Positions 47,350 to 58,800 of a stretch of DNA of 64,000 nucleotides are shown here, piece by piece. Location: positions 10,354,001-10,418,000 of the forward strand of contig JAKZAN010000007.1 of NCBI GenBank assembly GCA_023053545.1, read 5' to 3'. Position 1 is the first letter of the stretch, and each line of letters starts with the position of its first letter. Made by a program: the position numbers and the translations under genes. The notes beneath the pieces were generated by a model. The model saw nothing but the letters and a program-made list of their open reading frames with translations. It did not search any database and was not told where the DNA came from. Origin of the DNA: Lepidurus packardi (taxonomy: Eukaryota; Arthropoda; Branchiopoda; Notostraca; Triopsidae).

Positions 47350-48470
47350 TGCAAAACAGATTTTTACCTGGCTATTACGGAACACGTGATCTGATAGATA
47401 GTTATTGTGCATTGCTTTTTTCGCGAAATTCGTACGCTTAAAGCTTGTAAAAAGGAATTTTACTGAAGACAAAATAGGACTCAGTAACAGCCCAATGACG
47501 ATAAAGGCGATTTTGCTAGGGTTAAGTATGAGAAAGTAGCCCTTAATAGTACCAATTGCAATAAGGGCGATTTTTTCTACGCTTAAAGGTAGAAAATGAG
47601 CCTTTAATAGCACCAAACTGCAATAAGGGCGATTTGTCTACGCTTAGGTGCACACAAGTAGCCCTTAATAGCAATAGTCCGCAGCCCAAACTGCAACAAG
47701 GACGATTTTACTATGCTTCCGTTAGGAAAGTAGTCCTTATTAGCAGCAAACTTCAATAAAGGCGATTTTGCTATGCTTAGATGGAGGAAAATAGACCTTA
47801 ATAGCGCCAGACTTCAGTAAAGGCGATTTTGCTATGCTTAGATGGAGGAAAGTAGACCTTAATAGCGCCAAACTTTAGTAAAGGCGATTTTGCTATGCTT
47901 GGATGGAGGAAAGTAGACCTTAATAGCGCCAAATTTTAGTAAAGGCGATTTTGCTATGCTTAGATGGAGGAAAGGCGATTTTGCTATGCTTAGATGGAGG
48001 AAAGGCGATTTTGCTATGCTTAGATGGAGGAAATAGACCTTAATAGCGCCAGACTTCAGTAAAGGCGCTTTTGCTATGCTTAGATGGAGGAAAGTAGACC
48101 TTAATAGCGCCAAACTTTAGTAAAGGCGATTTTGCTATGCTTAGATGGAGGAAAATAGACCTTAATAGCGCCAGACTTCAGTAAAGGCGATTTTGCTATG
48201 CTTAAATAGAGGAAAGTAGACCTTAGTAGCATCAAATTGCCATTCAGGCGAAAGGGGAAAACTCGGCATTACTAAAGGAGCAAATGAAGCATATCCTGAA
48301 ACATTGTACTTGTAAATATTTAACTAACTAAGAATTAATATCTAATTAAGAAGCTAGCGTTCAGAACGAGTGAGATCATTAAGGGGATTTGTGTTTATTG
48401 AAATTTTTCCTATTATTTCTTGAATTGTCTTTCGTTCAGTTTTCATTTTGGCCAAAGGGCGTGGAAAAGG
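47350..48470 (+). repeat. composite repeat block 1 with dispersed-family array D
   Basis: Left part (about 47355-47450: CAGATTTTTACCTGGCTATT ... GCTTGTAAAA), then about a dozen units of GTAAAGGCGATTTTGCTATG with GGAGGAAAGTAGACCTTAAT, then a right part (about 48350-48466: GAAGCTAGCGTTCAGAACGA ... GGGCGTGGAAAA). Left and right parts are nearly identical to those of block 2 at 51.0-51.7 kb; the array is longer here. Confidence 0.88.
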
Positions 48471-48916
48471 TTTTTGCTGAATGGAAACGAGACAATCATG
48501 TCAGCGAGTGTGCCAAGTCGTGCGTCAAGAAACCACGATCCTGCAAGTCAAGCTTTTCACGCATGTTTAATAGTCTCGATGAACGCACCAGCACGCTGGG
48601 GGGTGTACTCTACCACCGGGGCTAAGTTATGGTTTTTTCCTCCACAAACTTTGCCCACTTTTCCATTCAAACATTTTGACTCACTTTGCAATACACATGT
48701 TTCATCCTATATACACTCGACTTGGCGCTTCTTGCTTTGTCCTTCCAAGCCCCATAAATCTGTTTTATTTCTTTCTTTTTTTTTTTTTTTAGTTTTCCAC
48801 AAGAATTATACGAATTAATTTCAAATGAACTCAGCATGCCATCGCAATCACATCCGGGAACTTGAATTTTCCCTTTTTGTCAACGAATTCTAAAGTAATT
48901 TCTTCTCTTTCTCGTC

Positions 48917-49004
48917 ATTTTCTCCATTTTTTTTCATTTTCTGTAGCTTCTCAAATGCAAAAGGCATTTGAGAAGCGAAAGAAAATGAAAAAAATTGAGA
49001 AAAT
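48917..49004. repeat. long imperfect hairpin
   Basis: Arms 48917-48958 and 48964-49004 are near-perfect reverse complements (about 41 bp, core CTTCTCAAATGC/GCATTTGAGAAG) with a 5-base loop. It could fold as RNA or cruciform DNA. It lies 0.55 kb upstream of the secreted-protein gene. A small MITE, a structured RNA or chance expansion of TTTTC sequence are all possible. Confidence 0.7.
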
Positions 49005-49558
49005 TCTAGTTATTCTGCTTTAGACGCTTCTAAGGTGTACCATTGTTAACACTACTATTGTTTAATTTTTTTTAGATTAATTAGGAGAAAACCGCGAAAA
49101 GTGGTCAACTTTCTCCGGAAGATTAAATTTCTTAAGAAATTCTGGTTTTCTTTCATTGTATATTTTTCTCCCATTTTCTAAAACGTAGTTTTAAAAGTAT
49201 TAAAAGAATTCCCTTTAGAAGGCAATTCTTTTATTGAATTTTTGGGGTTTTTTTAAGATCCAATGCCTAGAACTACAGGAAGCATGATCTCGGCTCCATT
49301 TTCAAAAAAATATATTTTCTTAAGATAAGAGATCAACAGTTGTGCCAAAGGGAAGTGCGTCAAAGGAAGAACGTAAAACAATTGGGAATCCCCGAAAAGC
49401 GCCGGAAGTTTTTTTCCACGAATTTTATTGTGGTTTTCCCTACGTTTTGGAACCGTTACGGGTGCATAAAACGGGACGAAGAGGTGGCCAATTTCAAACA
49501 CTTGGTGTACAGCTTCCTTTACAGCAACAACGATCAGAACCTCCAACTACATCCCAAG

Positions 49559-50668
49559 ATGCGTGCAATAGTACTGGGTCTCATTCTAGGCGTTGTAATT
49601 CTTTGGCTCGGAAACACAGAAGCCAAGAAAATCAAAAGTAATTATTTATTTGTAAATCTAACTCATTAACGTTGGTTTTAATATGTCTTAAAAACCCTAG
49701 AATCTTTTTCGTTTTTTCTAAAGTATGTTATTTTTATAATTTTATTAATTTTGTACTTTAATGGATCTTAAAGTCTTTAAAAATTTTTCTAAATTGTATG
49801 TTTATTATTTTTTCTAAATTTTCTAATTGATATTGAATATTTTTTCAATTTTCTAAATTGTATGCTTATTATTTTCTAAATTCTCTAATTGATATTGAAT
49901 ATTTTTCTAAATTTTCTAATTGATATGAAATATTTTTTCAATTTTATAGTCTATATTTATAATTTTTTCTAAATTTTCTCATTGAATATTTTTTTCAATT
50001 TTATAGTCAATATTTATTATGTTTTCTAAAATTTCTAAATCGCGTTTCTCTGGCAGTTAAACTACCTATCATCGTAGTGTCCCAAACCACTACTACGAGA
50101 AGACCAACAACGAAGAAAGCGACCGTCATTAAAATAGCCCAAGTTAAAACAGTGACTAGTACCCCAAGTACTCGTACGACCCCAGTGCCTCTGTTAAATG
50201 CGACAATGAACGCCACTGACGGGAAGGGCCCATGCTTCAACTTCACAGACCCGCTGCCGTGGACTCCCACCGCCTTCAACGCGACGGATCGAACGTTTGC
50301 CTGTACGAAGACCGACCAGTTGTGCGGGACCCATCTATCACTCTCGGTGATCTCCCTGCTCTTTCAAAGCGAAGAGGAATGTCACCAAAAAGGCGCCATG
50401 GCCTATAACAGGCAAGTTTTAATTTTCTTTTTTTTTTTTTTTACAAAAGTCTTATTTTTAAAAAAACTGTATTAATAATCCAAAAAAATTAAAAATAATC
50501 CAAAAACTGTATTAATTCCATAACAGTACGTATTTGGATTGGAAGCCAAGGTTGAACACCACGGTACTGCCTGCTCCCAGTATTGCCGGCAGTGGAACGC
50601 TATCTTCGCTTTTATCCATGTTGATGGGAAATAAAGCGCCTCCTCCTACCAACTCCACCCAACTGTAG
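49559..50668 (+). CDS. small secreted Thr-rich glycoprotein, unknown function
   Basis: Three exons (49559-49637, 50057-50411, 50527-50668) join in phase to 191 residues. Residues 1-22 form a signal peptide (MRAIVLGLILGVVILWLGNTEA). A Thr/Lys-rich, mucin-like stretch follows (SQTTTTRRPTTKK, TSTPSTRTTP), then a region with four Cys (PCFNF, FACTK, LCGT, EECHQ) and about seven N-X-S/T sites. The C-terminus is mildly hydrophobic then Pro-rich (TLSSLLSMLMGNKAPPP). The second intron begins GCAAGT after CAG, a good GC-AG donor; using GTTTTA four bases on instead gives another open C-terminus, so the last exon frame is not certain. No family recognised. Secretion and glycosylation are inferred. Confidence 0.6.
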
Positions 50669-50978
50669 CCAACCCCCAAGTCGGAACAGTGTTAATGATT
50701 GAATGCACAACACTGCGCTTTCTTTGAACTAACCGAATCCACCGAATCCGCCACCAAAGCAAATAATGCATCTTTTTTTTAGTGGCTAATGTTTGTACCG
50801 TAACTATGTACCGTGGCTTCAATGCAAGCGGGAATGCAAAATGAAAATTGTAAAATGAAAATCGAAAACCCCAGAAAAATTAACTTTGGAATACTAATTC
50901 TCCTTGTTTAGTACAAACTCTTCTTTCCAACTTTTACATTTATTTTGAGTAGAGAAAACTTTAAATCTCTTGATACCC
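50669..50978. other. 3' flank of the secreted-protein gene
   Basis: AT-rich, no coding support. Probably the 3' UTR plus spacer before the repeat block. Confidence 0.4.
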
Positions 50979-51749
50979 AATTCCTCACCCTTTTTTCGGA
51001 ACAAATTAACGCTTGTCTATCCCTACACATTCAAAACAGATTCTTACCTGGCTATTACGGAACACATGATCTGATAGATAGTTATTGTGCATTGCTTTTT
51101 TCGCGAAATTCGTACGCTTCAAGCTTGTAAAATGGAACTTTACTGAAGAATAGGACTCGGAAACATCCCAATGACGATAAAGGCGATTTTGCTAGGCTTA
51201 AGTATGGGAAAGTAGCCCTTAATAGTACCAATTGCAATAAGGGCGATTGGTCTACGCTTAGGTGCACGAAAGTAGCCCTTAATAGCAATAGTCCGTAGCC
51301 CAAACTGCAACAAGGACGATTTTACTATGCTTATGTGTAGGAAAGTAGTCCTTATTAGCACCAAACTTCAGTAAATGCGATTTTGCTATGCTTAGATGGA
51401 GGAAAGTAGACCTTAATAACGCCAAACTTTAGTAAATGCGATTTTGCTATGCTTAGATAGAGGAAAGTAGACCTTAGTAGCCTCAAATTGCCATTCAGGC
51501 GCAAGGTGAAAACTCGGCATTACTAAAGGAGCAAATGAAGCATATCCTGCAACATAGTACGTGTAAATATTGAATTAACTAAGAATTGATATCTAATTAA
51601 GAAGCTAGCGTTCAGAACGAGTGAGATCATTAAGGGGATTTGTGTTTATTGAAATTTTCCTATTATTTCTTGAATTGTCTTTCGTTCAGTTTTCATTTGG
51701 GCAAAAAGGCGTGGAAAATTCCTCACCCCTTTTTCGGAACAAATTAACA
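50979..51749 (+). repeat. composite repeat block 2 bounded by 32-bp direct repeats
   Basis: Same left part, dispersed-family array (fewer units) and right part as block 1. It is flanked by a near-identical 32-bp direct repeat at 50979-51010 and 51718-51749 (starts AATTCCTCACCC, ends GGAACAAATTAAC, one mismatch). Block 1 lacks this flanking repeat. Confidence 0.85.
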
Positions 51750-52838
51750 AAGCCTGCAAGCCGCATAAAAAAAAAGAAAAAACGAGGAAATGTAAATTTC
51801 GTAACATTTTTACATTTCTCTACATTTCCTAACAGTCCTTTCATAAAGTTAAGCACTGCACTTGTCGTGCTCATTTAATCCACTACTAAAAAAAACTGTG
51901 AAGGGCGTGGCAATGTTTAAACGCAGCCCACGTGATGTCAATATGCAAGTAACTCTCGACCTCTAGTCCCCTCTTTACCCCCTACAGGCTTCATTTATGT
52001 CGTAATTCAAATAAAAGAAAATCCGACAAACTATAGCCTTCAAACTTTCTTAACTTTCCACCACATCCACAGAAAAAAAACTTATTCGATTCAACGTCTC
52101 CAGCGTTCAACATTATCGTCCTCAGAAGTACGGCTCGCAACATCTTGGACTAAAAAAAAAAAAAAAAAAAAGATACAAAACGCGTTCTAATCTTGCAAGT
52201 TTTGTCTTTATAGTACGATCTCGAATAACGTCTTCACAGTCAACTGCGAATGCAACATAAATTACACGAACCGGACATGGCAAATCTCTCGTTCCTCTGT
52301 ACACACCTTTTGGAACTCGCTTTTTTTGTACACTTTAGCGCCCCACAATATACACTCCTCCTCTTTCGGTTTCTCTCCTCTTTTTTACACTTTTCCACCT
52401 CCCATCTCTAGTTTCTCACTACCTGTGTCGTTCCCAACATACCCTCCATAGATCCAACCTCCCCCCTTTTTACGGCAGTGGGTTGATGCCTCTTTGTCAA
52501 TCAACTATTTCACTCGCTTTTAATCTCATTAATTAATTCTCAGAATTCTCGCAAATTAGATTGGCACTCTTCTAAACAAAAAACAACATTCTCTCCCTTC
52601 CATTTCTCCATTCAAAACCTCGGGTCTATGATGATCCTCACTCCTCTTAAAAAAATAAAATAAAAATTGAGTAAATAGCTTCGCTCGAATGGAAAACTGA
52701 GGTATAGTATACAAATGAATGGGATGAAACTGTAACCATCTTGGGAAGAAAGAAAAAAAGATTTTTTTCGCAATATATATATCACACGTAGATAAAACCT
52801 TGCTGACTGGCAAAAAAAAATCTCGTTTTTCCTTCACT
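51750..52838. other. intergenic/3' region of RGM, no further gene
   Basis: AT- and pyrimidine-rich, with an A run at 52153-52170. It probably includes the RGM 3' UTR on the minus strand. Short frames have no support. Confidence 0.4.
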
Positions 52839-55800
52839 TCACCGCTGTCTCCACGTCCAGCACAACACCAGCGCAAGGAACCACAGTAAGGGCCTCCCAG
52901 GTCCATGCGCCTCCAACACACGGGACCCCGCACTACTGCTCGCACGACTTGTACTGCTCTGGTCCCTTAACGGGGCTAGCGTCGGCGGCCACGTTCTGTT
53001 GCTCAATTTGGCGGCGATTTCCGGCAGCAATTGCGTTAAGTCAGTCTGTGCTCGGTGCGCCGCGGCTGAGAAGCTCGGATCGCCGGTGGTCATCACGTCA
53101 AAGAGACACGAATCCAAGTAATAATCCGTGAGATTCAACTCACGACACATGGCCAAGGCTGCGTCGCGCGGAATCCGATGCTCTTGCACGCCACGGTACA
53201 ACCTTAGCCCACTATTGGCGACTAACGGCATCGAGAGGCCGATCACCGCATTCACGTCGATGCGCTCCGACGCCGGACACCCTTTCACACACAACTGCAA
53301 GCCTTCCCGGGACGACGCGCCCTGCTCCGCCACTTCCCGGGGCAGCTTGGCCGTGAAGGTGAGGTAGCGCCCGACTTGCCGCACGACGAACGTTGCGCCA
53401 AGATGGCGGACAAAGAGCTCCACGTGCTTGCCGGGCTCCTTCTCGATGATGCGGACCGACGCGGCCGCTTCCAACAGGGCGCTGCTGGCCTGCCCCGTTA
53501 ACGAGTTGGCGCTCCAACTCGCGTACACGGACGCGGGGATCGAACCCCCCCATTGACTGCCGTCGACGAAAGACGCCGGAACCGAGTCCACGGACGCTTC
53601 ATAGGTCCGCTCCGGGGTACAATCCGTTCCACCTTTGATGATTATCGTGACCTGTGCGTGGCGCCCCCCAAAGAAACAAGGGAAACACAACAAATAAATA
53701 AACACATCCATAAATGAAAAGGTTGCTGCAAGTCCCAATATCGCATGACAACGTTCTCGTGCCAGCGACTAATAAGGCTTTCAGAAAAGGAATGGATGTA
53801 ATTTGCTTTTTCGGGTTCCCCATCAAGATGACCGTTGTTGATGTTAATGGAAAGACGACTTAACAACAACTCGCTGTGGTTGTTAACTCTGGACAATCCT
53901 CTCAAATCCCTCTCCCCACTTGCACTCTATGGAAGCTTTTTATCTTGATCAAGGAAATCGGCCCCAAAAGCTTTTGAGCCGTTTACCTACATACAGAGAT
54001 GGGACACCTATACTCTATCCTTCCTGTGCTTGTGATTTCTAGAGAAACTTGCGCATAGCGACTGACCTGAAAGAGCTTTACGTCAATGGCGATGTATTAG
54101 AATGTTGCCAAATACATTCTAATGCATTGCAAATGTATCCAGATACTTTCTAATAATCACTCTAATGCTCTTACTCCTAATTTTGCCGAATAACTCAACT
54201 CTCGATCTGGAATTCAAGTTTCGGATTGTTGCTGGGATCGTTGGATTCAATCTAGAATGCCACTTTTCTTTCTTATAACCAAACGAAATTACCTTTTCAA
54301 TACATTCTTATGGAATCTACTAATCCTTTATAGTTTGAAACTGACTGAAATTAAAGTTAAAATGACGCCTAGTTTAAAGGCGTTAAGTTTTTGGATCGAT
54401 TCTGGGATCGTTGGCTTTAATCTAGAATGCCAATTCTCTTTCATATAACCAAACGAAATTACCTTTTCATCGATTCTTATGGAATCTACTAATCCTTTAT
54501 GACTGACTGAAATAAAATAAGCTAAAATGACGTACATTGTAAAGTCTATAAAGTATTTTCGTGGGTTTATCTTAGAGGCTCCTTTATTTTCTTGTTGTCT
54601 GGTTACTTTCCTTAAAGGACGTAGACAAACCCACCGTTAAAGCATTCTAATTGAACAACTACAACCCCAGCTTAAGATTTGGACGTGGTAGGGTTACAAT
54701 AAATTTAGTCGAAATGACTACCTTCCTGGGCCATTACTCTCTACTTAATCTCCCCAACCTGGCAACTACAAAACCTAAAAAAAATCCTACTCGCATGAGA
54801 GAAGAACAAGGTCCTACACCTATGCAAAGTAGTTTGTTGGCCAAGTCCCACCGCCAAGCTTTAAACTAAAATAGTAATGAAAAACTTTCTCTCCCTGTCT
54901 GCCTTCCAAATTAAGTTTCCATCGCCTCCAACCAACATTGCCTCCTCTCTTCTCACATCTTCACCCAAACAATGCTTCAAGACTACTTAACGTACTCCTC
55001 ATTACTAGTTAAATTACTATCAATGACTACATACTATTAATTACAAAGGACTAACACTACATTCTGCGATCCAGTTCAATTGTACATGGCAGTTATCCCC
55101 GGAACTGCGATTTACGCCAACATACGCACTAATCTATAAGACCAATGTACTGCCAATAGTTCCAATCGCGATGATCCATGTTCAGAACGACTTGGAATCG
55201 CTTTCATATCTTTCTGGTCCTGGCAACTGATTCAGGGTTGAAATTGACGGCCACCCAACCCTATTTTTTCAAAATTTAAATTCAAACCCCAAGTTCATTT
55301 CGCATTCACGCCAACTGCTTAGGCATGCACAGCATACAGCGCTTCGCCTGGGATGTTGCCCTCGAGCTTTTCCCAAGTTCAAAACTTTGCCACATTCACA
55401 AAGATGGGTCTTGTAAAGCGCTCCTTACCTGAGCCAAGATCTCAAACGAACGAGAAGTAGAAGGTTTTGAAAGACGAGAAAAAAAAAAAAAAAAAAAAAA
55501 AAAGTTTGTCATTTTCTTCAGCACAGCCACGGCGGTTTCGACCCCCAAAATGAATACAACTAATCCTGTAAAAAGCATGCTCAGGGACGCCTTGGACCAG
55601 TCATCCCCAAACCCCCAAGACGACCTTCCTATTACACTTTGGGTAATTGTCCCCATAACGACACGCCCTCTATCTTAGCCACTCATCGGACTCGTTTCAC
55701 CTCCACGCCAAACTCGGCAATTAACTTTACACTCCTTCCCCCCCAACTCGCGGCCAAAAGACTTGAAAAGAAATCTCACAAAAATGCTCGCTTGCTTAAT

Positions 55801-58800
55801 TTCGGCCAATTTTACTCACGCCCCCTAATCAAGTCCGAGTCCCTTCTTTCCTCGCCAATTCCCCTGCCAGAAGATCCGCGCTCGCTAAATTGAATTCTCT
55901 GAAACCAAATGAAAATCTCCAAAAATTGAATTCTCCCAACCGCCGTTCAAAACATCTCTTTCACAAATGTCCCCATTCATTAAATTCCCCTGCCAGAAGA
56001 TCCGCGCTCCCTAAATTGAATTCTCCCAAACGCAATTCAAAATTCATTCATTTTCAACTTCCTATCAAGTTGGCATAGTAAGTTGGTACTTGATACAAAC
56101 TGGGCATTGTCACGTCCAAATCTGTCCGAACTACAGCCTGTCTACGCTAACGAAAACTGTCCCAAAAATCGAAGCTACATCAAAAAAACTAAGCCAAACT
56201 TCCAAGTTTACTCAAAGTGATGGCCTTAATTGCTCATTAAGATAAAAGGAATCTCCCTCGGCCTTTTCCCAAACAAGTTTTTTTTTTTCTTCCATTTGGT
56301 AACGAAACCATCCTAAACAGTTGCTCCCGCTAACGGCCAAGCTCCAGCACACATCTCCACACACACACAACCTTCATATACAATCTTTTTTTTGGGCCTT
56401 TTCAAGTTTTAGGAATCGCCGCCTCGGGCTAGAACGAGTTCAGGGACTGGCTTGTTCAACCGGCAATTGGCCATGATAAGGTTGACACTGAATAATCTCG
56501 CCGGACCCAAAGGACCGGCGACAGTATCACGAGCCATCCCAAAACATTCTTGCCCTCTGAGGTACAACCCCCCCTTAAAAAAAAAAAAAAAAAAAAAAAA
56601 ACCTGTCTAAGGACTAAGAAATACCTTAGGTTCCACTCCCTTTTCTTTAAATACAAATAAATCACTTCAAATAGCATGTTCAATTCAACTCAACTCTTAT
56701 TCCCTGTTTGTCTACTCCAAACTTGAAAACAGGGAATAAGAGGAATAGAAACGAGAACATTGTCCCACAGATTCACCGATCTCATTACATTCATTTCGCT
56801 ACGCTGACCACCCTCCCCCCCTTCATTATCGTCTCTCTTTCCCGCACATTGCACACGCATAATTATCGCCACCTCCTCCTTCGTCTTTCCATCCCTTTTC
56901 TAGTTCCTTCTTCCTTCTTCTATCCTTTTTTACTATCTTTCACCCAAAACTGTTTCCCTTGAGGGCCGTTTGCAGTTTAAAAAAAAAAGAAAAGAAAAAA
57001 AAAGACCGTATCGCCGTCCCACATATTACCAAGCCGCTCTTGAAAAACCTGTTCGCCAACAGCTTTTTCATGCAAAAGAACCCAAACCCAAAAACCCTTG
57101 AAACTAAAAAAAAAAAATTCCCTAAAAATGGAAACTATTCATCTGTCAGGGCACAAGACCGATGGGAAAGGCTTTCAGGGGAAAAGTCAAAAATAAAGAA
57201 TAAAAAAAAAAAAAAAAATGAATTCGAAATCCAAATCCTTAATGAAAACAACCAGGATTTGAATGTTTCAAGCGCTCCACGATAAACATGTGGCCAAATC
57301 AAACCTGTCTTGGCCCCTCCACTAAATAAAATAAAATAACGCCTCTTTTTGGCTTTTGTGTTTTCTCTTTGTTATGAAAAGACTCGCAAGGTTTCATGAC
57401 AAGGAATCATGCACCGTCATCTTTTTTGTGCTCGTTAGCAAGCATTAAGAAGGCACAAACCGCACTACACAGAAATTACTTGTAACTAACAAGAAAAAAC
57501 TATTCTTAATAACTCTTCCGACTATTCCTGCAATATTCTTCATTTTCTTCTTCCTGATATTCCGAACGATTTTCTCAACAAATTTCTTCCCCGTCTCCTC
57601 TTCCTCTTTTCCAAAAGAAAGTCAATCCCGTTTTCAATTAGTTTAACAAAATGAAGAAACTTTTTAGTGAACCAAATTAAAAGAAAACGAATAGGAAACG
57701 AAGCGTGAATTTCTTGGAAGATAGTTCGGAATATCTTTTGGTGAACACTCCAAACCTCGGCCAGAATCTTGTTTCAGAGTTGTTCTGCTTTGAGGAATGG
57801 AAATTATCCGTCCAAAAAAGTCACGCATGGATTATTCCAGTGCTTGCAACGTTTGGCACCGCGCACACAAACAACAACAACACGTAAACTTCACTTGACC
57901 CAAATAATTCCCACCTTTTTAAAAAAAAAACAAACAAAAAAACTCGTCACTTCTTTTCCTGCTCTAATGGAAGAAAGACAAACTGGAACAAGTCAACTTT
58001 TAACACGCTAAAATGAGTGCAGAACTCCTTATAATGACACGTGTGACCACATAAGGCTCTTTTGCATTTAAAAGAGAATTCACAAATTCCAGAACAAATC
58101 ACAACAATAATTCTTAATAAAAAAGTCCTTCCTTTCCTCTCCGGTAATTCTAAAAATCTCAAAAAATCTGAAAAATCTTGACAAAATCTCAAAAAATCTG
58201 AAAAATCTTGACAAAATCTGTCATTCCAATCTAAAAGTGATGTAAATCAAAGTGACCAATAAACAGACTGGTTTTCAATCAAAAAAATTCTTAATATAAT
58301 AAAAAAAAATGAGGAAGAAAGGATCTGGGTTAGAAACGCTGGATTCAATCGACTCATTCTTGCTGCACTGAATTCTTTGAAAGTCTAGAAAAAAATTCTC
58401 AACTGCCATACGTTTTCTCCAACGTGATTGGCCCATCACGATACCCGCAATCCAACAATGAACTCGGAGAATAAATCTCCTTTACGGGGGAGCCAAAGCT
58501 TTTATCATGCAACTTGCGAGATCTTAAAAACGGTGAACGTTGAAAATGTCATCAAGTCGTTTTCCCTTGTCATTCCAACAATGAACTCTTCGAGCAGGGC
58601 TTGGCTAGTCTACTCTAACCTTATCGGGAACTTTGGGGGTAAAGAAAACTCCTACAATGACATCACGAAGTGGAATCCCAAAAGAAAAAGAAAAGAGACC
58701 CATTCATTGTTAGCAACAATGAATGAACCCTTCTTGTGTTTAGTCAATAAGCTAACCCCCTTGTTGCTCAAACGTTCATTGTTGCTGTTACTCCCAACTT

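Noticed and set aside
47300-48113. Repetitive frames with LSIAKSPFLH-type peptides
   Set aside because: Translation of the dispersed repeat array.
55396-55656. Hydrophobic minus-strand frame in RGM intron 2
   Set aside because: Ends in a poly-Phe run from an A tract; no acceptor/donor pair fits the RGM phases.
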